Source: Effrenium voratum
Taxonomy: Eukaryota > Sar > Dinophyceae > Suessiales > Symbiodiniaceae
Reading direction: 5' to 3'
NCBI GenBank assembly: GCA_963377175.1
Contig: CAUJNA010001213.1
Span: 1 to 64,000, forward strand
DNA: 64,000 nt
The position numbers and the translations under genes were made by a program. The notes below the pieces were generated by a model. That model saw only the letters and a program-made list of their open reading frames with translations, searched no databases and had not been told where the DNA came from. Numbering within the stretch: the first letter of the stretch is position 1; each line of letters begins with the position of its first letter. Positions 27,809 to 39,300 of the stretch are shown piece by piece.

Positions 27809-28121
27809 TATGGATAGCGCTGCGCGTTGAACGATGTGTGTTTCGCACCGAGCCGTTGCTGGTTGTAGATCCCTACTGGAAGATACCGTGTGACTTTACC
27901 AATGCAAAAAGGGTGTGTATATATCTATATATGCATAAACATAGATAGATTTGTTTACCATCGATTACGCCCCGGCCAGCAATCATAGACCCTAGCATGG
28001 AAGACCTCAGTCAGCCTTCTCTTGAATTCAAGTTCTTATTGGAAAGGGTGAAAGGCAAGTAATGCCAAACTGCCAGGCGCTCGCTTCCGTCACATCTGCA
28101 CGTCACATCTTCCGTTCCCTC

Positions 28122-28385
28122 AGGGCTCCTTAAAAGATCTCCATTTTGCTTAACCATTTGAAACATGTTGCTTCTTCGAGACCAACATCAAGAAATGGAC
28201 ACCTCCATTTACAAGCTTGACCGCCATTGGGTTGGATCTTTAGACTTTCACTTTTCGGGAAACCCAAGGGTTAACCACGAAACCCCCAAAAAGTTAAAAG
28301 CTTTTTGCAGGCGGGTCGTTGCAGCAACCAAACAAGTTGCAGTGTTCAGGTGTTTTTTATGCATCCGGATCCCCGTTCCTCGGCG
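28122..28385 (+). mobile_element. Nested repeats upstream of PCP2 exon A'
   Basis: An AAACATGTTGCTT-family repeat (ending GCATCCGGATCCCCGTT) is interrupted at 28216-28331 by a TTGAC...GCAACCAA-family element. ACAAG flanks the insert at 28211-28215 and 28332-28336. The uninterrupted order is preserved in the copy at 36040-36090. The outer repeat ends about 45 nt before exon A'. Confidence 0.65.
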
Positions 28386-28427
28386 GGTCATCCCGTCATC
28401 CCCCCCATCCCCCCCCGCGAATCGAAG

Positions 28428-31400
28428 GCGGAGAGGTCGACCGTGGAGACGCGGGCGGCGAAGGCCTTTGGTGAGTTTGTGAAGACCTACGGCCGGTGCC
28501 TTCACTCGGAGAGGGTGGAGCTCGTGGAGCTTAAAACCGTCCCTTTTGAGCAGGTTGGGGGCTTTCACTTGCATTTTTTTGGTGGTGAAGGGAAAAGGTT
28601 GGGACTTTTGTTGGCCCAATCCAACTCGGGAAGTGAGGAGGGGATCAAGAACTGAGCCGTTTTTAGGGATAGCTTCCGTATGGTTTAAGGTTCCCCTGTT
28701 GGTTTTTGAAGGGAATAAATTTCACTACTGGACATATTTTTTCATTTGTTCCTTCTTGCGGGAAAAAAAGAACAACTGGAGACCAGTGTTGGCAGTTCAA
28801 CCAGCGAATCGCCCCGTGCCTTAGGTTTTGAAAGGTTTGTTGGTTTAACGTTTAGTGGTTTCCACTTGCCTGGGCGGTTGCCCAACTGCGCATGTCTTTT
28901 TTTGGTGTCGCTCCAGGTCGCCTTTTCCAAATCAGACTTGCTCAAAGCGAATCGACCTGAAACGACCATTTGCTTTTCCCATGTTGGGTTCCCATTTTTA
29001 GCAAAGAGCAAACAACCCCACCACACGCTGGGTGCCAATGGCCAATGAACCCACATCTACTCTAACTTTCCCAAAAGGGAACCCAACAAGGGATGGACAA
29101 CGATTTAAACCAAAATAAAAAGATCTAGACCCCCTTCGTTGTTGCGCCCCTAGCGTGCTGCACTTCGTCACGGGCGATCGGATCGCCCGTGCCCAGGTCC
29201 TACGCGTCGGAGGCGGAGCGGGCCACGCGCTTCGCGACCTTCGCGGAGAACTTTGCCAAGATCGAGGCCCACAACGCCGAAGGCGCCCCGGCGAATTGCG
29301 CTTCGCGGAGCCAGCGAATCGCCCGGCTCCTTAGGTTTTGAAAGGCTTTTAGTTGGTGTAGCGGTTGGGCTTCCATAGGCTTTTAGGTTTTTGGTCGTTT
29401 GGTTGGCTCAGTGGTTGGATTTCCATAGTTGGCTTGGTAGTTGGGCCCATTGGTTTTTAGTTTGTTTTTTTAGTTGGCTTGGTGGCTGGGTTTCGATTTA
29501 AACCACACGTCAATCGTTTAGCAGTGTTTTATACATACACATATATATATATATGTGTGTGTGTGTATATATATATATATTGGTGTGGCAGTTGGGTTTC
29601 CACTGGTGTTTAGGTGTTTGTAGTTGGTTTAGCAGTTGGATTTCCATAGTTGGTTTAGTAGTTGGGCTTCCATTGGTGTTTAGGTGTTTTTAGTTAGTTT
29701 GGTTGGGTTTCCATTGCTGTTTTAGTTGCTTTTAGTTGGTTGGGTTTCCATTCACACCACACGTTTATCTTGCAGTTGAGTTTCCATTGCTGTTTTTGTT
29801 GCTTTTAGTTGGTTGGGTTTCCATTTAAACCACACTTTAGTCTTTCAGCAGTGTCTTTAGTTGGTTTAGTAGTTGAGTTTCCACACGTGTTTAGTTTTTT
29901 GTTGTTGGTTTGGTGGTCGAGTTTCCATAGTTGCTTGGTGTGAACTTGCGTAATTCATCTGGGTTTCAAGGGGGGTCAGCGATTAAGGTACGGTGCCCTT
30001 GCAAAAGTTCCCAAGCGGGAAATTTCAGTTTTTGGTCTGAAACACATGAAACAAACAGCATCAACAATTGTGGGTTTTTTAGCCCAACAAATCCTGAATT
30101 GCAGCCCCTCCCCCCCCCCCCCGCAATTGAGGATTTAGTTGCCCCAATAAATCTTTCATTACTAACCCCCCTGTCAGTAAGGGCGCCCTAGCAGCTCAGG
30201 AGTCGTCGGTCCCCAAAAATCGTTCATTGCTGATTCAGTCTTGCGGCCCTCCCAAGTCCTTCGTTGCTGGTCGCTCTCAGATTAAGGACGGTTGAGTCCC
30301 CAAAAAGCCTTATTAATTGCTTGCTGTTTTGCAGTTGCAGCAATCGCTGAGGATGGGCCATTGTGAATATTGAATGATCAACATATTCTTAACTGAGTGG
30401 GGGGGGGGGGCAGAAGTCCTTCAGTTTCTTTGGCCACCACCATCCTTGATAGCTTCTTCTCAGCCACTAAGTGTATAGTCCATGCTGCCAGTCGCAAACT
30501 CTGAGTTTCCAGCAAGTTGGAATCAAGCAACGGTTTGGAGGGTCGAAGTAGACAAATCAGGGGACAGCAATTCATGATATAGAACGATCCTCAAATGCGA
30601 CGAGGGTCAGAAAGTCAGGATGTGTGAGGCCCACAAAATCCTTAACTGTGCGAGGGGGTGAGAGAAACATTGTTGGGACCAACAATTCCAGAATTGCTGA
30701 ATGGGTAGATGAAACTCTTGAAATCCGAAACTTCCTCTCATCCGCAAAGGGTAATGGCTTGAGTGTCTGCCAAAAAGTTGCCAGCCGTCATCAATGTCAG
30801 GTTTGTCCATCCAATGCAAAGTTTTAGCAACTAAGGAGCTCGTCGGCCAGAAATTGTGAATTGCTATGTTGGGCGGGCTGACGATTGTACACAGGATACT
30901 TGTTGTTGCCTTTGCAGAATCCTATTCACTGAATAAAGCTGCTTGTCCTTGTCCTTTTTTAGCCAACAAAGCCCTGTTTCCCGACAAGCTGTTCACTACG
31001 GGTCAGTAGTTAAGGAATTTGTTTGGGGCGGGGGGGAGTGTCAGCAATTCAGGATTTGTGTGGGCTGAACAAAGCCTTAAATGCTGAGGGGGTGTCAGCA
31101 ATTAGGGTCAGAAATCATTGTTTTTCAGCTGCTGAGGGGGGACGTCAGCAATTGAGCAGGTGTCGGGGCCGGAAAAGCATTTTTTGCTGGGCGGGGGGGG
31201 GGGGGGGTGATGCCAAAAAATAGTTGCTGAAGGGGGGCCAGAAAATCCTCAGTTGCTGAGGGGGGGGGGTTTCAGCAATTGAGGATTTTGGGATCGAAAA
31301 TCATTCGTTGTTGAGGGGCGGTCAGCAAGTATGTCGGAGGGCAAAGCGGGGGGTCAGTGATTGAGGATCTGCAGGGGACCGACAAATCCAGCGTGAGGGC

Positions 31401-34400
31401 CGTAAAGCAAAATTCCGCTAAAAAATCTTAATTGCTGCACCATTTCCTTAAATGCTGAGGGGGGGGTCAGCATTTAAGCTTTTTGCAGGTAGTTTTCAGC
31501 GCATTTTGGATTCCCAATACGGGTAAAACACCTATTGGGAATCCAAAATGCGCTGAAAACTACCTGCAAAAAGCTTAAATGCTGACCCCCCCTCAGCATT
31601 TAAGGACTTTTCGGCCCTCGCGACCCCCGCAAATCCTTAAATGCTGACCCCCCTCCGCCCCCCCGCAAATCCTTAAATGCTGACCCCCCCTCAGCATTTA
31701 AGGATTTTTCGGCCCTCGCGGCCCCCCGCAAATCCTTAAATGCTGACCCCCCCTCAGCATTTAAGGAATTTTCGCTCCCCCGCAAATCCTTAAATGCTGA
31801 CCCCCCCTCAGCATTTAAGGATTTTTCGGCCCTCGCGGCCCCCCGCAAATCCTTAAATGCTGACCCCCCCTCAGCATTTAAGGAATTTTCGCTCCCCCGC
31901 AAATCCTTAAATGCTGACCCCCCCTCAGCATTTAAGGATTTTTCGGCCCTCGCGGCCCCCCGCAAATCCTTAAATGCTGACCCCCCCTCAGCATTTAAGG
32001 AATTTTCGCTCCCCCGCAAATCCTTAAATGCTGACCCCCCCTCAGCATTTAAGGATTTGTTGGCCCTCGCGGCCCCCCGCAAATCCTTAAATGCTGACCC
32101 CCCCTCAGCAAGTAAGGATTTTTCGGCCCTCGCGGCCCCCCCTTAATCCTTCTTTGCTGACCCCTCTCCCTCGCGGCCCGCCGCAAATCCTTAAATGCTG
32201 AGGGGGTCAAGGATTTCCGCCGTCGCGGCCCCCCGCAAATTCTTAAATGGTTTGTCAACCCAAAAAAACTTAACTGCTGACCCCCCCCCCAGCATTTCAG
32301 GATTTGTCGGCCCCACCAAATCAATACTTGCTGAACCCCCCCCTGAACATTTCAGAATTTATTCGACCCCAAATAATCCTCATTTGCTGAAGCAGAGGTG
32401 CATGCGTACTTGCCTGCAGAAACATGCAATTCCAGCAGCGCACTTTCAAATGTGATGCGTGGGTTCATTCAAGCGACGGCCGCAGATGAGAACTGGCAAA
32501 AACATATGCTCTGCTGCTACCAAATAAAGATGTTTGTGAACTGATAAATCCTGAAGCGCCGATCAGCAACTATGCCTGTCGCCCGCAAAATCCTTAGATG
32601 CTAAGGGGCGGGGTCAGCAAGGCCCGAAAAAATCCTTAATTGCTCCGTAGGGTGGGGTCAGCCACAGAGGAATTTGTTGGAAACGGACCGAAACATTCTC
32701 AATTGTTGGGGGCAGGCCGGAGGTCGGCAACTAGGATGCTCAAAAGGAATCAGCAATTAAGGATTGTTGGCGGTCGAAATATCCTTGAATGCTGAGGGGG
32801 GGTGTTGTTGCCGCCACAAAAACCCTTACATGCTTTGCATTCGCATCGTTTCGGTCAAAATTTGGATACTTACTGTTACATTTAAATTTTGTTGCGCGTA
32901 ACCTTCTTCAGGGCATTCTTGCAAGGCGCGATGAATTGCTTGGCTGCCCTGCCATTCGCGACGCCCGTTCTTCATTAATTAACGCCCAAATTGGTGTTGC
33001 CGGATTGGACAGTTTGTCGTCGCTATTTCCGTTGGTCGCCATTGTTCAGAAATGTCCCAGGGTGGTGAAAAAGTTTTTTCGGGAATGATTCGGGCTTAAT
33101 TGCTGCACCCTTCTCTTAATTACCGCGCAAAACCCTGGGTTACGCAAGTTCACAATGCTTGGCGTTTGTTTAGTTGGTTTAGTGGTTGGGCTTCCATAGG
33201 TTTTGCAAAGGTTTTTTAGTTGGTGTGCCCTAGGTGTTTAGTTTTTTTTTAGTTGGTTTAGTGGTTGGGTTTCCCTAGGTGTTCAGTTTGTTTAGTTGGT
33301 TTAGTTGTTGGGTTTCCATATTTTATTTTTTTTTCGGTTTTTAGCTTTGTTTTTTGTTTTTGGTTTCCATTTACACCCCACGTCCATCTTTTAGCGTTTA
33401 GTTGTGCGCCTCAAAGTTTTCGAGGGGCTGCTCTTTTGTATTCCCTTTTAACACCCCCCCAAAAGGTGGGGCACACTTGCCGACTTCCCTGGCTGTTATT
33501 GCCCCGTTTGGTTTGCAACTTGCCCCGTTTGGCTTGCAACTTCTCCCCGTTTGAAAGGCCCAATGTAAACTTTGGAGGAGGCGGAAGAAACTGTCCGCCC
33601 CCTCCCATCCGCACAAGTTGAAAAACCTTGTGATCGAATGGATTCTGATCGTTTCATCCTTGTACCTCGTGAGCCAAATTGAATTGGCCCCCCAGTCACA
33701 GCTTTTGGATGTACAATCTTGCATGCTTCCGCCATGGGTCCCCAAACCTCTTTCTTGTCCGCCTGGGTTCAACATCAGGGCCAAATCTTGATTCAGTTTC
33801 CCTGGTTCAACGGAAGGATGCTTCAAGAACGCATTTCAGGAGAAACTTGGACGGGTTTCGAGCAAAGCCGCGGGTTACGTGAGGCCACAGCTACCAGCTG
33901 GGCGTCACGGAGTTCGCGGATCAGGCGCCCGAGGAGTTCGCCTCCGGGCGCTTCGGCCTGGCCAAGTCTACGAGGCCCTGGGCGGACCTGCCCTACCTGG
34001 GCCGGGACGAGCGCCTCGGGGAGACTCCGTGTGGGCCGGGGGTCGTTTTCTCCGGTTTCTTAAGTAATGACGACCTCAGCGTATCAAGCTTCCACTTTTT
34101 GACTACCCGGTAGACTTAAACCCAGAGGTTCCTTTGGGGGACATCAAGCTGACCTTGGGGTAGTTAGAAAGCGGAACCCTGGCAATGGAGGTGTCGTGTG
34201 ACCCCATATTAATCAACCCCAGTTTGTTAATTGGGGGGGGTGTTTCTGGGTTTAGTGGGAATCCTCACTTTGGGAGCGGAACACCCCGTATTAATGATTT
34301 GGGGTTGATTACTATGGGGTCAGCATTAACATGGAGGCTCTAGCACGAACCCATTGAATTACACTGGCCTTCTCGGAGCGATGCGTCACAAAGCTTTTCA

Positions 34401-36351
34401 ATCCAATAGCGCACCTGTGCTCGTCTTGCTTGTTTCGTGCTTTTCTGAATGGGAACCCCATATTTTTTGTTTGGTTTTCCAGACTAGGTCCCCTCGCCGT
34501 AGCTGGAATCCGCATTGCTTGGGGATGGCAAGTCAAATGGAACGGTTTGTATTACAGGCGTCTCTCACAGTTGCCCAGCAGGTGCCGCTTTCCGAGGTAC
34601 AGCGGCAAGGCGGCGCCAGATTCCATCGACTGGACCAGCAAGGGAGCTGTGAGCGAGGTGAAGAATCAGGGCCGCTGCGGGTCTTGCTGGTCGTTCTCTA
34701 CGACCGGCGCCTTGGAGGGTGCGTGGCAGATTGCTTCGGGGAAGCTGGTGTCCTTAAGTGAGCAGCAGCTGGTGGATTGCGCCAACAACGGGGAGATGGG
34801 CTGCAATGGCGGCTCCATGGATTTGGCTTTCCAGTACTTGGAGAAGTACGATGTTTGCACCGAGGAGAGCTACCCATACACCGCAAAGGCGGGCAAATGC
34901 CACGAGACGAACTGCACCGTGGGCGTCCCCAAGGGGTCCATTGTGGGCTTCAAGGATGTGTCGCCCAAGGACATGGATGCCCTGATGGAGGCCGTTTCTC
35001 AGCAGCCAGTGTCTGTGGCGATTGAGGCAGATCAGACAGCCTTCCAGTTGTACAAGGGCGGCATTCTGACCCAGGAGCATGGTTTTGTTTTCTTTTTCTG
35101 GGCAATACTGAGGCATTCTCCTTAAATCAACCACTTTGCCATCGCAAGAGTGGTTCCCCCACGTCTTCAGGAGTGCGGCAAGAAGCTTGATCACGGCGTG
35201 CTGCTGGTTGGTTATGGCACAGAGAACGGCGTTGACTACTGGAAGGCACACCCCACGTGCATGATCGCGCATAGTCGGACGGTCGGAATCATATTTGGGT
35301 GATTTCAGGTGGATTTTTTTGGGTTTCCTGGGTCCACACTTCCCTTTGACACGTATGACGTAGCAGGGACAAGTTCATAGACTCCCCTGATTTGCTTGAC
35401 AAGAGTTGCTTGAACTGGCGTTCCCCATCGTGGCGTTTCCGCATCTGCGATTTCCAGATAGGTTCTGAGTCGAGACCTTCGAAATGTGACACATTGGTGC
35501 AGGTCAAGAACAGCTGGGGTGCGAATTGGGGCGAGAACGGGTACATCCGCATGAAGCGAGGGGTGCCCAAGGACGGAGAGTGCGGCATCAAGGACAGGGT
35601 TGCTCTTTCAGCCTCCACTTAGTTCAAAGACGACCTTGGGACCTTTGCTTTTTTTCCCATGTTGGTTCATGTTGCACCCAAGTTCCAAAAGGTTAAGCGT
35701 TCATTTCGAGGCCCTTTGGGCAAGTGCGTCTAAACTATGGCGCAAATAAGAGAAACATGGAGCTTGCGTGTCATCAAGTCATGGGCATTCATTGGACTTA
35801 GTGCACCCTCTACTGCAAATACCCTTACCTCTTTAGGGTATGATGTCGACCAGGTATTTTCCATGGAAACCCAGGTGTTTCAAACAATACCCTGAACAAA
35901 AGTGGGTATTGGGAGTAGGGGGCAGTTCCCTTTGGTCTTCCTTTACTCCGACCAACTTTCTCAGGGCTCCTTAAAAGGTACACTTTGCACCCATTTGCAA
36001 CATGTTGCTTTTTCCACACCAAAATAAAGTTGGAAACCACCATTTACAAGTTGCACTGTTCAGGCGTATGCATCCGGATCCCTGTTAAATATGGAATTGG
36101 GGAGGGGGGATTTCGACCCCTGGAGATCTCCATTTATGGTTCCATTTCCTTTGTAAGAAGACTAGATAACTGGAATTGAGTTTCCCCCCGGATTTGGTTT
36201 TCAATGGGAATCGATTTCACTACTGGAAATATACGCTCGGTTTACAAGTTGCAATGTTCAGGCGTTTTGCATCCGGATCCCTGTTTCGAGCGACGGGGAG
36301 GACGACCCCTCCTACCCTGTGGTCAAGAAGGCCGCCGAGATCGTGGTGTGA
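28428..36351 (+). CDS. PCP2: papain-like (C1A) cysteine protease, 7 exons found
   Basis: Exons: 28428-28495 (5' border tentative), 29197-29282, 33884-34010, 34597-35074, 35171-35245, 35503-35592 and 36301-36351 (stop TGA), about 324 residues. The N-terminal exon is of type A' ([17 protein letters not shown], phase 0 entry), unlike PCP1 and PCP3. ERFNIN ([20 protein letters not shown]), [32 protein letters not shown] and KNSWGANWG are all intact, so the enzyme should be active. Exons D and E are fused (478 nt, exactly the 373+105 of PCP1). The G/H intron is present, with GA donor and GGGGAG acceptor. The last exon encodes [16 protein letters not shown]. Exon A' has the only GT donor of the array. 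The B/C intron is 4.6 kb and filled with hairpin satellite. The first exon with the start codon was not found. Confidence 0.9.
29330..29945 (+). repeat. Degenerate TTGGTTTAGTGGTTGGGTTTCCAT repeats
   Basis: Many short variants of TTTTAGTTGGTTTAGTAGTT GGGTTTCCAT run through the start of the PCP2 B/C intron. They recur near 33160-33330 and, briefly, 12590-12680. An AT run lies at about 29540-29580. Confidence 0.7.
29950..31440 (+). repeat. Diverged TGCTGAGGGG...TCAGCAATT hairpin repeats
   Basis: Loose copies of AATCCTTAATTGCTGAGGGG and GGTCAGCAATTGAGGATTTG recur every 50-100 nt, giving many short potential stem-loops. They are older relatives of the satellite at 31606-32160. Diverged units continue to about 32800. 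Confidence 0.65.
31446..31605. repeat. Near-perfect inverted repeat, 74/73-nt arms, 13-nt loop
   Basis: The left arm 31446-31519 starts CCTTAAATGCTGAGGGGG and ends GGATTCCCAATA. The right arm 31533-31605 is its reverse complement apart from one base in the G run (8 G against 7 C). The loop is 31520-31532. The terminal 30 nt of each arm match the satellite unit, and the inner 40 nt (AAGCTTTTTGCAGGTAG and so on) are unique to this hairpin. Confidence 0.9.
31606..32160 (+). repeat. Hairpin satellite with alternating 63- and 54-bp units
   Basis: Every unit holds the palindrome AAATCCTTAAATGCTGA, 7 C, then TCAGCATTTAAGG. Units begin at 31667, 31730, 31784, 31847, 31901, 31964, 32018 and 32081, with spacing 63, 54, 63, 54, 63, 54, 63. 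The two unit types differ only in the spacer (TTCGGCCCTCGCGGCC versus TTTTCGCTCCCCCGC). The 117-bp dimer is therefore the real higher-order unit. Confidence 0.95.
34088..34324. mobile_element. Two adjacent foldback repeats in the PCP2 C/D intron
   Basis: 34088-34175 is a copy of the CCACTTTTTGACTAC family, with its right end diverged to GGGGTAGTTAGAAAGCGG. 34198-34324 has inverted ends TGACCCCATATTAATCAACC and GGTTGATTACTATGGGGTCA, so the two ends pair over about 20 nt with few mismatches. Confidence 0.65.
35075..35170 (+). other. PCP2 E/F intron, 96 nt, GA-AG
   Basis: CAGGAG occurs at both borders (35072-35077 and 35168-35173). The interior GGGCAATACTGAGGCATTCT and GCAAGAGTGGTTCCCCCACG match the PCP4 E/F intron (50386-50574). 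PCP3 is uninterrupted here. Confidence 0.85.
35962..36090 (+). repeat. AAACATGTTGCTT-family repeat in the PCP2 G/H intron
   Basis: This full copy runs from AGGGCTCCTTAAAAGGTACA to CATCCGGATCCCTGTT. A second partial copy at 36243-36290 ends about 10 nt before the exon H acceptor, so repeat sequence lies almost directly at the splice site. Confidence 0.6.
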
Positions 36352-39300
36352 TCTCGCCCCCTGGCTCCAAGGCGCCGGCGCTTCTGCGTTTTCTTTGGCA
36401 AGCAAATCGACTTGGGGGCTGACGGCTATGGTAGGTCAGTCAAAGAAACCAGCAAAAAGAGGAACTCTACTGAAGTCCTTGTTTTTAGCTTGACTGCTAT
36501 TGGGAATTGGATCTTTAGACTTGAACCTTTTGGGAAAGCAACGTTGTTTTTCCACTAAACCCACAAAAAGTTAAACACTTTTTGCAGAGGGGGTGAACAG
36601 CAACCAAATCACTGTCAACCCGTCCCTGTTTAGTGGGGAGTATGTTCTTTCAGGGGGCCCCTCCTGATTGATTATCAAAGGTCAACATGACGGAGGGTCC
36701 CTGTCCGCATCTTTTGCGGTGTCACTGTTTAGCTCTAATGCTCAGGGTGCCCCGTTGGCAAATGGAACGTCACGATACGTCACGAAACGTCACGTATTGC
36801 TAGAGGGGCTCATGATGTGTACGAATTCGGGTTGGGCGTTTTTTTTTTCTTCTCCCCTGATTGGCTGAACACTTTGCACATGAAGGGATGTGCCTGTCCA
36901 GGACGCTGCAAACAAGCACCAATGCCTCAAGAATTAGAACGGGTTGTGGGATGCTAAGCCGACATGTGTCCCCTTATGTGACCCACTAGAGTTAACCCGC
37001 AGAAAGTTAAACTTTTAGCAGGAGATCTAAGGACATAGGATTGTAGGGGTATACCGGTATACTGCTATTTGGCCCATTGCCAAGAAGACTCCGGCCTATG
37101 CTGTAAGGTACACAAGATGGACAGCACTGAGCCCTGAGATGCCCTGCTCGGGCCGGCCACTTGGGCCTGCCCCACTTGGGCCTTGTTTGAAAGGGCTTGC
37201 TCCGCGGATTTTTTCGGCGCCTGAAATGCATCAAAAGGGCCATAGCAAAATGGCCCACCAACCATCCTAAAACGATAAAACGAGTTGATGCCTTCCTGCC
37301 TTTCAGGGTCCCTTCCCTTTGAAAGCACGCTATGTCTAGACCAATACGGAACTGGGTGATTTATCGCTCAGCGCAACCCCCGCCTTATTTGGGGGTACTC
37401 CAGGACCAATACTAAATCAATGCCAAACCAATATGAAAACCAATGCGAAACCGATATCAAGCCTAGGTTGAAAAGCGATTCAGCAGCAGTACAAATATCC
37501 AAGATTTACATTGATTTCTGCTGATTAAGTTCCTTACTCGGAAAATTGCAATTTGAAATTACATTTGGACGAGGACTGTAGCGGAAAAGTCCGACCCCTC
37601 ATTCCCCTATGTCAAACCATCAGGGGGAAGCGGTTACTGATTACTGCCCTGCGGGGGAAAATCCGAAGCAAGCCCCTCGCCTTCTTTCTGCCAGCCCCTT
37701 TGAGACGTTTGAGGCTGCAAGGCGAAGGACTTGTGACTTGTGTCTGCCTGGGGTCCCGTCTTGGGAGGTCCCCTTTAAGGAGGAAGGAGTCCGAGCCAGC
37801 CCACAGACGACTTGCCGCATGTCTTGGAACCATTTGGAAGCGAGTTGCAATTTGCAAGCTGGCCAGATCAGAAAATCGTTCAGCAGAAGAGTGGCTCACG
37901 GTTTGGGATGAAAGTGACAAGCAACGTGGGCGCTTGCAAACCAGCGGCCGCCGTGTCCAGTTGTTCAGCGGCTGTCTTCTCGCATTTTCCTGCTGCTTCC
38001 CAGCCAAAGATGATCCGAAACAGTACAACGCCAGTCATCGTGGGGTGTGACTCAAAACTATACCGCTGGGGCAAACCGCAGGTTTTAGCCCTTTTTCCTT
38101 ATACAAAGGTGCCATTTTGGGCACATCTTTTTTGAGCCACAGCCACATGGCCCCAAGTGAACAGAACAACACCCTACCCAAACTTGCTCCAACCACATTT
38201 GTTTCGGCATGTGGGAACCCGTCTTAGTGGGGCCCCGGCAGGGCGTGCCAAGTTGCGCGAATGAATCCCGATTCCGCTCATGGCCGTCCACTCGCAGTGC
38301 AGTTCTAAGCGCCCCTTACTTGACGGAATGTTGGACGGAACGTGAAAGCGCCCTATGCGAGCCTCACCCTGGAATGCGCGGATGGGTTGCGCAACCTACT
38401 TGTTCTTAATGTAGGGGATGCAAATTAATACTTTTGAATGTGGAGGTGTTGAAGCGTGGGTTTGGGCAACTTCCGGCGAACTTGCAAATGGGGCAACCGC
38501 ACACGTGATGAGGCTACCCTGCGCATCCCCATGTCCAGGTTGACTAGCAGGAATTCGTGCAAATGATCAAAAAAGATGTAGGCAAAGATTTCCCTTGATT
38601 TGTTTTTGCGATATTACCAATTAGCCGTGAAGTGTGACTGCCAACAAGGATCATTTCGAACAACTGCAAGCACCTTACTGCCTGTTCGACATGCAGATTG
38701 ACGGGGCGCTTGACAGATTACCTGCACTGGCAATCTTCTCACCAAAGTCGTTGGGTGCGCTTGTGGCTCGCCCAGCGGCATGGCCTGCACAAAATGAACG
38801 GAGGGGCGGGGGGGTGGGTTCAGGTCCTTTGGCCTAAAGATGGATGGGATGGTCCAAAAAGCAAGTCGACCTGAGCTTACATGGTTGATGTTGGGAAACT
38901 TGTTTTTACATGTTTGTTTCTTGTGGTTTATGTGGTTGAAATCCAAATCCACTTAATGGCTAAAATTCAAAAATTGTTGCTCCCCTTTCAACGTCAACTT
39001 AGACTGGGAACGTTCCATCTTGAAGGTTCAAGCTTTTGTTGCCGTTCGACCTCAAGGCCTCGAGGTTTGGACAGGGTTCAACTTCCCCCAATAGAACAAA
39101 GGCAGGGGCCCAAGTTGGATGACCATCCATACCCAGAGGCTCCTGGCTTCGGCTTTCAATGGAAGACCCGCGCCCCCATTAGACACCCCTCTGGGGGGTT
39201 TTGGGGTCTCAAAACCGGGCCGATGTTCAGGCCCCAAATCCATCATTAGGAGCGTCGGGGTAGGTAAACTTCCAGTGGTTCTATGAACCGTGGTTTGAAC

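Noticed and set aside
31600..32082. 160-codon minus-strand ORF with a repeated [15 protein letters not shown] peptide
   Set aside because: It follows exactly the hairpin satellite with unit lengths 63 and 54, lies inside the PCP2 intron on the opposite strand, and ends with the array.
30000..32400. Regularly spaced palindromes that might suggest a CRISPR array
   Set aside because: The spacers are not unique but are two alternating repeated sequences, and the context is a eukaryotic intron.
37553..38050. 165-codon plus-strand ORF between PCP2 and PCP3
   Set aside because: Three overlapping frames are open on the same strand and none shows codon bias or a recognisable domain.
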